From the NCBI RefSeq assembly GCF_017352135.1, contig NZ_CP071454.1, forward strand, positions 3,249,001 through 3,313,000: a stretch of DNA of 64,000 bases, in the 5' to 3' direction. The notes below the pieces were generated by a model, which made no database searches, had not been told where the DNA came from, and worked only from the letters and a program-made list of their open reading frames with translations. Source of the stretch: Rhizobium lentis (lineage in GTDB: Bacteria; Pseudomonadota; Alphaproteobacteria; Rhizobiales; Rhizobiaceae). Positions within the stretch are counted from its first letter, which is position 1; each line of letters opens with the position of its first letter. The position numbers were made by a program, and so were the translations under genes. This document shows, in pieces, positions 8,497 through 17,585 of this stretch.

Positions 8497-10619
8497 GGCG
8501 GCGTTTTGGACTGACTCTGAGCATTTTGCCTGTCATGCTCTTTCCACAGTCCGGCAGTTCGGCTCCAGTCGGGGCCGAGATAGATGCACCCGAGCGTCTG
8601 CAGATGCTCGTCAGGCAAGCGACTTGCGCGGAAGCGTCCACGACCTGGTCAGCCAAGTTGAATGGGACTTCTTTAAGCGACGTATGGAGCGGCAGCGCCG
8701 GGGCTCGGACGATATTTTACGTTTCCCCGGATGGCAACGACACCTGGAGTGGCCGCCTTCCGACGGCAAATCGGCAGGCTGGCGACGGCCCTTTCGCCAG
8801 CATTGAAAGAGCTCGTGATGCGGCCCGTGAGAAGGGCGGCGCCAACACAATCGCGCTTGAGAAAGGCGATTACTATCTTACTCAGCCGATCGTCTTTGAC
8901 GCCCGGGATACGGGCTTGATCCTCACGGCAAGATGCAATGAAGTGCCGATCTTACATGGCGGGCTACAAGTGCGCGACTGGGTGCAGCAGGCCGATGGTC
9001 GCTGGACGGCGCTTCTGAAATTGCCACCCGATGAAGGGGTCGGTGACTTGTTCGTCAAGGGGAGACGCCAGACCCGGGCCCGATTTCCCAACGCTCCCGC
9101 TGATGGTGATCCACGCAAGGGATGGTTGTTTGCCGCAAAGTGCGATCCCGCCATCGACGCGCGGGAAGGAAATACGCGCTTTTGTTTCCATGCCGGCGAT
9201 CTTCCGGCAGTGGATGATACAAGCGGACTGGTCGTGGACATTGTTGGCGGGTATCAACCCGGAAGCCAGTGGGGCAATGATACGCTGCCAGTTGTATCTA
9301 TCGATGGCGCAGCCCGGACGGTCTACACGAAAGGCACCGGCTATTTCTTTACCGCCGAAGGCAGCCGCTATTTCCTTGCCGGAGCCAAGGCCTTGCTCGA
9401 TGCTCCCGGCGAGTGGTGGTACGACCTTGCCACGGGCGAGCTTCATTACATCCCCGTCGATCAATCGCTACCCAATTCCGGCGTCGTGGCTGGCATTCTG
9501 CCGACGTTCTTCAGGCTGGATGGGGCCAATGGAATGGTCGTGTCAGGGCTCGAGCTTAGAGACGGAGCGCCTGAAGGCAGCGGCAAGTTCTATACTGAGA
9601 CCAGGGGATTTGGCGCCATACGGATTGAGCATGCCGATGACGTCAAGATTCTCGGCAACGGCATCGAAAATGTCGGCGTCGGGGTCCATGTGACGGAAAG
9701 CAAGGATGCGTTGATTGCCGGCAATGTGATCGCGGATGTGGCCGGCAACGGAATTTACGTCGGCACAAATTATGGCACGTTCCTTAAGTCGAATGGTGCC
9801 AGGATTCTCTCGAACCACATTCATGACATCGGAAAGGTTTACATTGAAACGGCCGGTATATGGTTCCAGGCGGCCGACAATGTCAGGATTGCCGACAACC
9901 TGATTGAAAACACGGCGCAGTTCGGAATCTCCGGCGGTTCGCTGTGGGGTTCCAATGACGCCGTCTATAACGCTGTCATCGAGCACAACGTGATCCATAA
10001 CGCCAACCAGCGGACGGCGGATGGCGGCGCCATCAAGATGATGGGCGAGCAGGCCGACCCTCTGAACAGCACCATCCGCTCCAATCTCATCACCGGGACC
10101 GGTCATCTCATGAACAGGGCCGATGGGACGTTCTGGCCGCCCGGATATGAAAATACAAGCGAATGGCCGTCTCCCATCAGCTGGGCGATCTATACGGATG
10201 GGAAGGCGAGCGGGTTGAATATCGAGGGAAATACGCTCTCGGGCAACGTCGCGGCGATCGGGATCAACGGCGGTTGGAGCAACCTGGTGGCGGCAAACGT
10301 CATCACACACGGGTCGGGCGCCGCTTTTCGCGTTGATGACGGTACCGGCAGGGGGTGGCATCCGCCATGGGCACGCCCTAATCGTATTGAGAACAATATC
10401 GTGTCGGTCGACAATAGCGACGGGCTCGCTGCATACGTCCACGCGCCTGACCATGGGCCTGAATACGTGCAATTCGCGCGCAACCGTTACATCGGCAATT
10501 TGAACAGCCAGAGCTTCCGAATAAATCCGAGGGTCATGCGTTCGGGAGAATTTGGCGGTTTAGGGGATCTTCAGAAGGCTGGGGTGGACACCGGAAGCGT
10601 CGTCGCGCCGCCCGAGTAA
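8493..10619 (+). CDS. Secreted right-handed parallel beta-helix protein (polysaccharide lyase-like)
   Basis: A 708-residue protein with a signal peptide (MRRRFGLTLSILPVMLFP, cleavage after about residue 25). A conserved N-terminal segment contains TIFYVSPDGNDTWSGR and a GPFASIERARDAAREKG block. A long run of beta-helix coils covers roughly residues 330-690 (IRIEHADDVKILGNGIENV, ILSNHIHDIG, NVRIADNLIENT, VIEHNVIHNANQRTADGGA). This organisation is that of pectate lyase/alginate lyase-like and glycan-processing beta-helix proteins. The start ATG overlaps the stop of the polymerase gene (ATGA), and an upstream in-frame TTG at 8448 is inside that gene. Coupling to the polymerase suggests it trims or modifies the same polysaccharide in the periplasm or outside the cell. 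Lyase, hydrolase or epimerase activity cannot be decided. Confidence 0.85.
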   Translation: MRRRFGLTLSILPVMLFPQSGSSAPVGAEIDAPERLQMLVRQATCAEASTTWSAKLNGTSLSDVWSGSAGARTIFYVSPDGNDTWSGRLPTANRQAGDGPFASIERARDAAREKGGANTIALEKGDYYLTQPIVFDARDTGLILTARCNEVPILHGGLQVRDWVQQADGRWTALLKLPPDEGVGDLFVKGRRQTRARFPNAPADGDPRKGWLFAAKCDPAIDAREGNTRFCFHAGDLPAVDDTSGLVVDIVGGYQPGSQWGNDTLPVVSIDGAARTVYTKGTGYFFTAEGSRYFLAGAKALLDAPGEWWYDLATGELHYIPVDQSLPNSGVVAGILPTFFRLDGANGMVVSGLELRDGAPEGSGKFYTETRGFGAIRIEHADDVKILGNGIENVGVGVHVTESKDALIAGNVIADVAGNGIYVGTNYGTFLKSNGARILSNHIHDIGKVYIETAGIWFQAADNVRIADNLIENTAQFGISGGSLWGSNDAVYNAVIEHNVIHNANQRTADGGAIKMMGEQADPLNSTIRSNLITGTGHLMNRADGTFWPPGYENTSEWPSPISWAIYTDGKASGLNIEGNTLSGNVAAIGINGGWSNLVAANVITHGSGAAFRVDDGTGRGWHPPWARPNRIENNIVSVDNSDGLAAYVHAPDHGPEYVQFARNRYIGNLNSQSFRINPRVMRSGEFGGLGDLQKAGVDTGSVVAPPE

Positions 10620-11098
10620 CCAAGGCGAGCGACGAGCGGTGATCTGCGGCGATAGTCCGCAGCTATGGCGAGTTGTAATGCGCTTTAATCGTGGCGTGTG
10701 CGCTCTGCGGGTAACTGCCGTCGGTAAGAACGCTGACGTCGGCCTTCGCTCGCCAGCCGCGACCGCTATCTTGCCTGTTGCGTTCACCTATCCCTCTCCC
10801 GGCTTTACTCGCGCTCAACCTTCCCGGTTTTGTGCGCGTTCTCCAGAGTTGTGTGCGAATGCGGCTATCTTCGGCGGCCTTGAGAAGATCAAACCGCCTT
10901 TCGGGGCGGCGCTCATCAAAAAGAGCAACGGGGCAAGCCGGGGGGTACATTGCCATACTTCGAACATCGTAACTTATCTCCGCGTAAGACGTAGAAATAT
11001 GAAGTCTCTTCTACGTCCAATAGTTGGAACGGTAAGTATGGAGGCAATCGTCATAGCGGCATATTCTAGTGACAGTTTAGATCGCGAAAGCGCAGGTC
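10620..11098. other. Intergenic region upstream of wecG-like gene
   Basis: About 480 bases without a supported gene. A 167-codon open frame at 10639-11142 has no recognisable motif, poor amino-acid composition and overlaps the real downstream gene, so it is not called. The last 130 bases are more AT-rich and contain a perfect 9-base inverted repeat (10988-11017), listed separately. This is the likely promoter region for the unit starting at 11099. Confidence 0.5.
10988..11017. promoter_or_regulatory. Perfect 9-bp inverted repeat, candidate operator
   Basis: GACGTAGAA (10988-10996) and TTCTACGTC (11009-11017) are exact reverse complements, separated by 12 bases. The dyad lies about 80 bases before the wecG-like start codon in an AT-richer stretch. 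It lacks a downstream T run, so an operator is at least as likely as a terminator for the far-upstream gene. The protein that might bind is unknown; the LuxR-type regulator at 16815-17585 is one candidate. Confidence 0.4.
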
Positions 11099-11965
11099 AT
11101 GAGAAAGCAAACAGCAGACGGCAGACAGTTTTCACTTCTTGATCAAAAGAGCTCTTTGGCGTGGATCAATGTCCTTGGTGTTCGCATTTCGGCAGTTAAT
11201 CTCAAAAGCGCGACCGGATTTATTCAAAAAGCGATCGAAGACGGCAGGAAAGAATATGTTTGCGTTCGCGACGCACATGGCGTCGTCCGATGTCAGGATG
11301 ATCCCGAGCTTCGGTCGATACACAACCGCGCTTTCCTCGTGACCCCCGACGGCATGCCGTTGGTCTGGGCCTTGAAGCATGCCGGCCATTCGGACAGTGA
11401 CAGGGTCTATGGACCCGACCTGATGTTATCGGTTTTCGAGGCTGGCACCGCCACAGGTCTGCGTCACTTCCTCTATGGCGCAACGGCCGAGACGCTGGAG
11501 CAATTGCAGGCGCGCCTTCTCGCAAGATTCCCGCAAGCTGAGATCGCCGGCTCCTACGCACCGCCCTTTCATAAACTGTCACCGCAAGAGGAAGCCGATA
11601 TTGCAGACCGGCTCAATCGGTCCGGCGCCGATATCATCTGGGTGGGGCTCAGCAGTCCCAAGCAGGAACTCTGGATGGCGCGCATGCGCGATCGTCTGGA
11701 CGCTTCGATGCTCATCGGTGTCGGAGCTGCATTCGATTTCCACGCCGGCCTTAAGCGACAGGCTCCGCGGATCATTCAAAGAAGCGGCTTCGAATGGGCG
11801 TTTCGTCTTCTGTGCGAGCCGCGACGGCTATGGCGACGCTATGCGCTCGTCGTGCCGACCTTCATCTCACTGACAGCATTCCAGAGACTGGGGCTTCGGA
11901 AGTTTCCGATCGAAGACGAGGTTTTTGGATCGAGCGCGCCAGAAGCAGCAGCCGCAAAGGTGTAA
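11099..11965 (+). CDS. WecG/TagA/CpsF-family (GT26) glycosyltransferase
   Basis: Transfers a sugar (ManNAc, ManNAcA or similar in characterised members) to the first lipid-linked sugar, so it usually catalyses the second step of repeat-unit assembly. All family blocks are present: VRISAVNLKSATGFI near residue 23, VTPDGMPLVWALKH near 80, RVYGPDLM near 102, the VGLSSPKQELWMARM signature near 180 and GVGAAFDFHAGLKRQAP near 205. The C-terminus is basic and membrane-associating (EWAFRLLCEPRRLWRRYALV). Length 288 is slightly over the usual 240-260 because of an N-terminal extension. The ATG at 11099 is taken as start; no classical ribosome site is clear. The initiating transferase follows after 7 bases, fitting a shared mRNA. 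Confidence 0.92.
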   Translation: MRKQTADGRQFSLLDQKSSLAWINVLGVRISAVNLKSATGFIQKAIEDGRKEYVCVRDAHGVVRCQDDPELRSIHNRAFLVTPDGMPLVWALKHAGHSDSDRVYGPDLMLSVFEAGTATGLRHFLYGATAETLEQLQARLLARFPQAEIAGSYAPPFHKLSPQEEADIADRLNRSGADIIWVGLSSPKQELWMARMRDRLDASMLIGVGAAFDFHAGLKRQAPRIIQRSGFEWAFRLLCEPRRLWRRYALVVPTFISLTAFQRLGLRKFPIEDEVFGSSAPEAAAAKV

Positions 11966-11972
11966 AACCATC

Positions 11973-13472
11973 ATGTCCCTATTTGCATCGTCAGAACTGA
12001 CATCCGGCCTGCCGAAGGCAGCCACGACAAATGATGTGGGCACGCGGACGGTTCCGGCAATCTCTGTTCCGCCCGTGGCGAACCCCACGTCGGCCGCCGA
12101 GTTCAACAATCGGTCAAGGCTGAATTTTCCGGTTCCAATCGGGCGCAGGTTACCACGGCTCGCGACGTCGTCATTTCTGGTTGCCGGCGACATCGCGGGC
12201 TATCTCATGGCCTACTTTCTTCTTCTGCCGTTTCTTCCGCACGGTTCGGAGAATATGATTCTGGAGCGTGCCTTCGCTCTTGCAGCACTCGGAACGATCA
12301 TTCTCTATGCATCGAACGCGCTCTATCCTGGATATCGGCTTCACGACCACGAACATCTGCGCCGCCGTACGAAAGCCTCCGTCAAGGTGGCTGCCATCGC
12401 AGCGCTCGGGGCGATCCTTCTGCCTGATGGGTCGCAACTGCTGCTTCCCCTTGCTGGCTTCCTAGGCCTCGGGTTGATTGTTCAACCTGCGATGCGTTGG
12501 GCGGCACGAGGTCTGTCCTGGAGGCTTGGAATCTGGGGAGAGCGGGCGGTGATCATCGGGGGCCGCAATCGGATCCCCGCGCTCATGGCGTATTTTACGG
12601 ACCATTGGCAGTATGGCATTCGGCCGGAAATCTCCTCATCGGATATTTCGGAAGCATCATCTGATAACGGGCCGTCGATTGCCCTGATCGCTGATGATAC
12701 CGGTTCGTTCATCGCCGAGTTGGCGACAATGCGCCGGCGGTTCGCCGAAGTCATCCTCCTCTCCGACACGCCGAACCTCAAGATAACCGGATTGCGACCT
12801 GCCGATGTCGGTGGAGAGATCGGTATTCGCTTGGCCGTTGGGGGGAGACCGGCGGATTCGAACCTGGTTCGTCGAGCCCTTGATCTTGCGATCGCTATTC
12901 CTGCGACGCTGGTGCTTATGCCCTGCATTCTGATTGCCGCCGCCGCGATCTATGTCATCGATCCCGGGCCTGTCTTCTTCAGGCACGCCAGGGAAGGCTT
13001 GTCCGGCAAGCCGGTGCGCGTCCTGAAGCTGAGAACGATGTACCAAGATGCGGAACAGCGCCTCGAAGCGTTGTTCCGTGACAATCCAGCCGCACAGGCC
13101 GAGTGGGCGAGTCACTTCAAGCTGAGGCAGGATCCGCGCGTCTTGCCGGTGATCGGGCATCTCCTTCGCGCGTCGAGTTTCGACGAACTCCCGCAGCTGG
13201 TGAACATCATTTCCGGGGAGATGGCGTTCGTGGGACCGCGCCCCTTTCCGGAATATCACCTTTCGGCGATGGATCGCGAATTTCGTGACAAGCGGCGGTC
13301 GGTCACACCGGGGCTGACGGGCCTTTGGCAGATATCCGAACGAAGCAATGCGGATATCGAACTGCAGCAGCAACTCGACGAGTTCTACATCGACAACCGA
13401 TCCTTGTGGTTCGACTGGCACATCCTGCTCAGCACAATTCCCGCAGTCATCAAGGGCAAGGGAGCTTGTTGA
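11973..13472 (+). CDS. Undecaprenyl-phosphate sugar phosphotransferase (WbaP/ExoY type)
   Basis: Starts the repeat unit by transferring a sugar-1-phosphate from a UDP-sugar to undecaprenyl phosphate. The 499 residues include an N-terminal region with about four membrane helices (near residues 65-175) and a nucleotide-binding-like middle domain. A fifth membrane segment ([20 protein letters not shown]) precedes the catalytic domain. That domain has [20 protein letters not shown], the [21 protein letters not shown] block with its Asp-Glu pair, RPFPEYH and the [15 protein letters not shown] signature. This is the full WbaP layout rather than the short ExoY form. The ATG at 11973 was preferred over an upstream in-frame start at 11925 that lies inside the preceding gene. 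The sugar (galactose or glucose) cannot be told from sequence. Confidence 0.94.
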   Translation: MSLFASSELTSGLPKAATTNDVGTRTVPAISVPPVANPTSAAEFNNRSRLNFPVPIGRRLPRLATSSFLVAGDIAGYLMAYFLLLPFLPHGSENMILERAFALAALGTIILYASNALYPGYRLHDHEHLRRRTKASVKVAAIAALGAILLPDGSQLLLPLAGFLGLGLIVQPAMRWAARGLSWRLGIWGERAVIIGGRNRIPALMAYFTDHWQYGIRPEISSSDISEASSDNGPSIALIADDTGSFIAELATMRRRFAEVILLSDTPNLKITGLRPADVGGEIGIRLAVGGRPADSNLVRRALDLAIAIPATLVLMPCILIAAAAIYVIDPGPVFFRHAREGLSGKPVRVLKLRTMYQDAEQRLEALFRDNPAAQAEWASHFKLRQDPRVLPVIGHLLRASSFDELPQLVNIISGEMAFVGPRPFPEYHLSAMDREFRDKRRSVTPGLTGLWQISERSNADIELQQQLDEFYIDNRSLWFDWHILLSTIPAVIKGKGAC

Positions 13473-13518
13473 CGCCTTTCTCCACCCTTGCAGCCAACAT
13501 CAACGACGGAGCAAACCA

Positions 13519-14568
13519 ATGCACGGACAGAAGCGAATTATGGTTACCGGCGGCACCGGATTTCTGGGATCATTCCTGTGCGAAAGACTTTTGCGGGAGG
13601 GCAATGATGTCCTCTGCGTGGACAATTACTACACCGGTTCGCGCGACAATGTTCTGCATCTTCTTGATGATCCGCGTTTCGAGGTTCTCCGCCACGACAT
13701 TACTTTCCCGCTCTATGTCGAGGTCGACGAGATCTACAACCTTGCCTGCCCGGCATCTCCCGTCCACTACCAGCACGACCCCGTGCAGACCGTGAAGACC
13801 AACGTGCATGGGGCCATCAATATGCTCGGTCTGGCCAAACGCACCAAGGCGAAGATATTCCAGGCATCCACGAGCGAGGTGTATGGCGATCCGGCAGTCC
13901 ACCCTCAGCCAGAGGAATATCGAGGCAGCGTCAGTCCCATAGGGCCGCGGGCATGCTATGACGAAGGCAAGCGGTGCGCCGAGACGCTGTTCTTCGACTA
14001 TCATCGTCAATATGGCGTGGAAATCCGGGTGGCGAGGATCTTCAACACCTACGGTCCGCGCATGCAGACCAATGACGGCCGCGTCGTCTCCAATTTCATC
14101 GTTCAGGCGCTTCGCAACGAGCCGATCACCATCTTCGGCGACGGCAGGCAAACACGGTCGTTCTGCTATGTGGACGACCTGATCGACGGCTTTATCCGTT
14201 TGATGGCAGCGCCCGCTGGGGTTACAGGCCCGATCAATCTCGGCAACCCCGGAGAATTCCAGGTGCGTGAACTGGCGGAAATGGTGATCGAAATGACTGG
14301 ATCGAAGTCCGGCATCGTCTTCAAGGCACTGCCAATTGACGATCCGACACAGCGCAAGCCCGACATCAGCCGCGCAACGCAACAGCTGGGCTGGCAGCCG
14401 AAGGTGAACCTTCGTGAGGGGCTTGAAAGAACGATCGCGTATTTCGACTGGAAGCTTTCCGGCGGCGCCAGGAGCACGCCAGGCGTCCAGTTCGCGCGAA
14501 CGGCTCACACCATGCCTGCCCCGGCCGTCGGCCTTCCTGTTCAGGAAGCCATATCAATCGGGCCGTGA
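13519..14568 (+). CDS. UDP-glucuronate decarboxylase (UDP-xylose synthase)
   Basis: An extended short-chain dehydrogenase that makes UDP-xylose from UDP-glucuronate through a bound 4-keto intermediate. From the ATG at 13519 it has 349 residues, with the NAD motif [16 protein letters not shown] near residue 11 and [12 protein letters not shown] near 33. It has [15 protein letters not shown] near 77 and STSEVYGDP near 118. The active-site YxxxK is in [11 protein letters not shown] near 150, followed by [10 protein letters not shown] and [16 protein letters not shown]. These match bacterial UXS proteins almost exactly. The frame stays open upstream to 13348, but that part overlaps the WbaP-like gene in another frame; GGAG lies about 8 bases before the chosen ATG. 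It implies that the polymer contains xylose or a xylose-derived sugar. Confidence 0.93.
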   Translation: MHGQKRIMVTGGTGFLGSFLCERLLREGNDVLCVDNYYTGSRDNVLHLLDDPRFEVLRHDITFPLYVEVDEIYNLACPASPVHYQHDPVQTVKTNVHGAINMLGLAKRTKAKIFQASTSEVYGDPAVHPQPEEYRGSVSPIGPRACYDEGKRCAETLFFDYHRQYGVEIRVARIFNTYGPRMQTNDGRVVSNFIVQALRNEPITIFGDGRQTRSFCYVDDLIDGFIRLMAAPAGVTGPINLGNPGEFQVRELAEMVIEMTGSKSGIVFKALPIDDPTQRKPDISRATQQLGWQPKVNLREGLERTIAYFDWKLSGGARSTPGVQFARTAHTMPAPAVGLPVQEAISIGP

Positions 14569-14630
14569 ACGGCAATGCCGATCTTTGCAGGGCGAAGCTT
14601 TTGTTCTTTCGATGGGATGGTGCCGGAAAT

Positions 14631-15629
14631 ATGAATGTGCATAGCATACCAACAGGAGCCGCCCCTGCGGGTGCAAATGAGCGGTTGGGGCCCATCGTCT
14701 TTGCGGTCGATGCGGCCTACGCCGTTCCCTTGGCGACCGCCCTCAGGTCGGTCGCCGAGAACAACCAAAGCGCATGGCCCTTAGACATCCATGTCATTCA
14801 TCAGGGAATAGACGAAGAAACAAAGCGGCTGATCTTTGAATCTCTGCCGGCAAGGTCTGCAGTCATTCAGTGGCACCCCATCGCCACATTGTCCTTCGCA
14901 AGCGGATTTTCCACTCGTCCTGGGGTTTCCAGGATGACCTTCGCAAGGATCCTTCTGCCGCAGTTCCTTCCGCAGACCTGCAGCCGGGCTCTGTATCTGG
15001 ATGGCGACATTCTGGTTCTGGGTGCGCTTGAGAATTTGTGGAACATCGATCTCGGCGAGGCAGTGATCGGCGCCGTGCCGGACTACTGGCTGGACAATGT
15101 TGTGAAGAACGGACCTGGTGCAACGGGCGGCGCTCGGGTCAAACGTTATTTCAACGCCGGCATTCTTCTTATCGACCTTGCAAAATGGCGAAACGAGCGG
15201 ATATCGGAACGATCGCTGGACTATCTCGATCGCTTTCCGACGACGGAATATTCCGATCAGGACGCTCTGAACGTTGCCTGCGACGGAAAGTGGAAGATAC
15301 TGGACCGCGCCTGGAATTTTCAGTTCGAGCCAACGCAGGCGATTGCCCGCATCGCACTCGAGCAGAAGGTCGCGATCGTTCATTTCGTCACCAACGTGAA
15401 GCCCTGGAAATCAGGAAGCCTGAGCCCGAACGTCGCCTTCTACGATGCGTTTCGGTCCCGGACCCGTTTTGCGCTGACCCGTTGGGAGCGCGCTCGGAGT
15501 GGCTTGAAGCGTGCAGGCGCCCGACTGCTTGCCCGATCCGCCTTGTTGAGAGCTGCATGGTCCTGCACGAAATCGGCAGGCGCACGTCTCAACGTCGCGC
15601 GAATGAACCGGGGAGCGAAGAACGCTTGA
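14631..15629 (+). CDS. GT8-family glycosyltransferase (LgtC-like)
   Basis: A retaining GT-A glycosyltransferase, 332 residues from the ATG at 14631. Motifs include IVFAVDAAYAVPLATALRSV near residue 18, the metal-binding LYLDGDILVLG (DxD) near 115 and YFNAGILLIDLAKWR near 160. YSDQDALNVACDGKW lies near 205 and HFVTNVKPWKSG near 253; the last is the HxxxxKPW element of the GT8 active site. An earlier GTG at 14565 would overlap the upstream stop (GTGA) and add 22 residues before the conserved start; both starts are possible. Family members use UDP-galactose or UDP-glucose. It presumably extends the repeat unit begun by the upstream transferases. Confidence 0.9.
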   Translation: MNVHSIPTGAAPAGANERLGPIVFAVDAAYAVPLATALRSVAENNQSAWPLDIHVIHQGIDEETKRLIFESLPARSAVIQWHPIATLSFASGFSTRPGVSRMTFARILLPQFLPQTCSRALYLDGDILVLGALENLWNIDLGEAVIGAVPDYWLDNVVKNGPGATGGARVKRYFNAGILLIDLAKWRNERISERSLDYLDRFPTTEYSDQDALNVACDGKWKILDRAWNFQFEPTQAIARIALEQKVAIVHFVTNVKPWKSGSLSPNVAFYDAFRSRTRFALTRWERARSGLKRAGARLLARSALLRAAWSCTKSAGARLNVARMNRGAKNA

Positions 15630-15701
15630 GAGCGAGACGATGCCGAGTTTGGGTCCCGTGAAATGCTCCGAACGAAACGACTTGCCTGCGGAGGAATAGG
15701 T

Positions 15702-16691
15702 TTGCAACGCGTTGATATCGTCATTCCCTGTTACAACTACGCTCGTTTCCTGCAGGAATGTGTTGGAAGTGTTCTTTCGCAAGCCGGCGTCGATGTGCGG
15801 GTGCTTATTCTGGATGACTGCTCGCCGGACAATACGCCGGAAGTCGGAAAGGCTCTGGCATCCCGGGACAATCGCGTCACCTATCGACGGCAAACGGAAA
15901 ACAAGGGCCACATCGCCACCTATAATGCGGGAATTGAGTGGGCGGGCGGCGACTTATTCCTGCTTCTCTCTGCGGATGATTATCTCTTGCCGGGCGCGCT
16001 GGGTCGTTGTGCGGAACTGATGCGCAATCATCCGCATGTAGGCTTTACCTTCGGGAACGCCCTGATTGCAGAGCCAAACGGCGCCATAGCCAAGCGCGTC
16101 GATCCTCTCGGTGACAAGAGCGTGCCTCCCGTTCAGGTCTTGTCCGGTCCGCAATTCATTCGGTTGAGTGGAGCCAACAACCTGGTTCCGACACCGACGG
16201 CCGTCGTGCGGACGACGCTGCAAAAACAGGTCGGCGGCTATCATAAGGAACTGCCGCATACCGGTGATATGGAGATGTGGCTGCGGCTCGCATCATATGC
16301 TGCGGTGGGCTACATCAACGAGGACCAAGCCGTATACCGCAGACATGCTTCGAACATGTCGCTGCAATATTATGGGCAAAGTATCCTTCCCGACCTCCGG
16401 CAAAGAAAGCAGGCGTTCGATATCCTGTTTGGCCAGGGCGCGGATAGTCTCAGGAAAGATGAGAAACTAAGACGCTTTCTTTCCAGGGATCTTGCGAAAG
16501 AGGCGCTTCGGCTGGCCGGCATGGCATTCAACAATTTTGATGTTGGCACAGCCGCGGCCATTCAGCGCTTTGCCCTCGAGGTTTCCCCCGAAGTGCGAAA
16601 TTCATTGCCCTGGATCAAGCTGGCCTGCAAGCAAACAATCGGTCCAAAGTACTGGTACGCCTTGAATTCGATGCGACGAGTTGCAGGATGA
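15702..16691 (+). CDS. GT2-family glycosyltransferase, TTG start
   Basis: An inverting GT-A glycosyltransferase, 330 residues. It shows VDIVIPCYNYARFLQECVGS at residues 4-23, VLILDDCSPDNTPEVGKAL, then the metal-binding LSADDYLLPGAL near 82, and MEMWLRLASYAAVGY near 190. Start choice: a perfect GGAGG sits 7 bases before a TTG at 15702, and the conserved core begins three residues later. The alternative ATG at 15663 has no comparable ribosome site and would add a 13-residue non-conserved leader. It is the last gene before a hairpin at 16710, and the gap of about 70 bases from the GT8 gene is compatible with one mRNA. The substrate is unknown. Confidence 0.9.
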   Translation: MQRVDIVIPCYNYARFLQECVGSVLSQAGVDVRVLILDDCSPDNTPEVGKALASRDNRVTYRRQTENKGHIATYNAGIEWAGGDLFLLLSADDYLLPGALGRCAELMRNHPHVGFTFGNALIAEPNGAIAKRVDPLGDKSVPPVQVLSGPQFIRLSGANNLVPTPTAVVRTTLQKQVGGYHKELPHTGDMEMWLRLASYAAVGYINEDQAVYRRHASNMSLQYYGQSILPDLRQRKQAFDILFGQGADSLRKDEKLRRFLSRDLAKEALRLAGMAFNNFDVGTAAAIQRFALEVSPEVRNSLPWIKLACKQTIGPKYWYALNSMRRVAG

Positions 16692-16709
16692 ATAGGCAGC
16701 GGGGGGAAT

Positions 16710-16749
16710 CAAATCACCCGGCAACGCATTCGCGCCACCGGGTGATTTG
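16710..16749. terminator. Hairpin between convergent genes, probable bidirectional terminator
   Basis: A perfect 12-bp stem, CAAATCACCCGG (16710-16721) paired with CCGGGTGATTTG (16738-16749), with a 16-base loop. It lies between the GT2 stop at 16691 and the end of the leftward regulator gene at 16815, so it can serve both strands. The A/T-rich outer end gives short U-rich flanks, but there is no long T run. Confidence 0.6.
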
Positions 16750-16814
16750 AGCAAGAACGTCGTTCCAAGATAAGCAAAGATTTGTCCCGACAGTGCATCA
16801 GCACAATGCCTTGC

Positions 16815-17585
16815 TTACGATAATGCCGGAATACTATTTTGGAACAAGTCGTTGAGCTTGAATACGACTTCCGTCCTGTTGGTTGCTTTGACTTTTTTCA
16901 TGATATTGCGAACATGCACCTTTACGGTGCTTTCTCGCAGGTTGAGCTCATAAGCGATAATCTTATTCGCTTTTCCGCGTCTGAGCGCCTCCACGACTTC
17001 GGCCTGACGATCCGTGAATATGCCGGCGAGGGGGCGGGCCGTCGAGTTGCTCGAGTCCAGTAAGTGACGCATCGCGAACAGGGCGCTTGCAGGCACAAAA
17101 ATTCCTCCTGCCACCGACAGTGCGATCAACTCCATGCAGACACTGACGCTGACCGAGGCGGGTATGAACCCTTTGGCCCCGAATTCCAGCGCTCTGACGA
17201 TTTGGCCGAAATCGTCGCTGTCGGCCAGTACGATGAGAGGCGTCGATGCGAATTCCGCCGAGAGCTTCCGGATCTGCTCCGAAACGGCCGGTTCATCGAT
17301 CTTCTTGCCGCCGACGTTCAAGAGAATTGCCGAAAGCGGAGGATATTCGTCGCGCTTCTGCTTCCACTCCTCAATGGATCCGAATGCGAGAATCTGCAAA
17401 TCCGCCTTTTGGGCAGCCATGCATTGCGCCAGGCATTGCCGATCAAGCTCACGATTATCGAGAATGACAAGCGAATGCGTCTGCCTTGACGACAGCGCAA
17501 GTGTGCTCGAATTATTCTCCATCTTAAGGGGAATAGTTATGTTTTCCTGTCTGTGGTCTAGATTCGGTATAAGTGCTGAATTCAC
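16815..17585 (-). CDS. LuxR-family transcriptional regulator with degenerate receiver domain
   Basis: A 256-residue NarL/FixJ-type protein. Residues about 30-150 have the receiver fold, but the phospho-acceptor region reads AILLNVGG (Asn where Asp is expected), and the usual C-terminal Lys region reads GAKGFIPAS. Phosphorylation is therefore doubtful. The C-terminal LuxR helix-turn-helix is intact: FTDRQAEVVEALRRGKANKIIA, then LRESTVKVHVRNIMKKVKATNRTE. Start choice: a GTG at 17585 has GGGGAGGG 7 bases upstream. A GTG at 17618 (11 codons earlier) and an ATG at 17522 (21 codons later than 17585) have poorer sites. It is flanked by polysaccharide genes and transcribed alone, so it is a candidate regulator of this locus. 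Confidence 0.88.
   Translation of the reverse strand: MNSALIPNLDHRQENITIPLKMENNSSTLALSSRQTHSLVILDNRELDRQCLAQCMAAQKADLQILAFGSIEEWKQKRDEYPPLSAILLNVGGKKIDEPAVSEQIRKLSAEFASTPLIVLADSDDFGQIVRALEFGAKGFIPASVSVSVCMELIALSVAGGIFVPASALFAMRHLLDSSNSTARPLAGIFTDRQAEVVEALRRGKANKIIAYELNLRESTVKVHVRNIMKKVKATNRTEVVFKLNDLFQNSIPALS

Noticed and set aside
10639..11142. 167-codon plus-strand frame before the wecG-like gene
   Set aside because: It overlaps the true gene start and has erratic composition and no motif.
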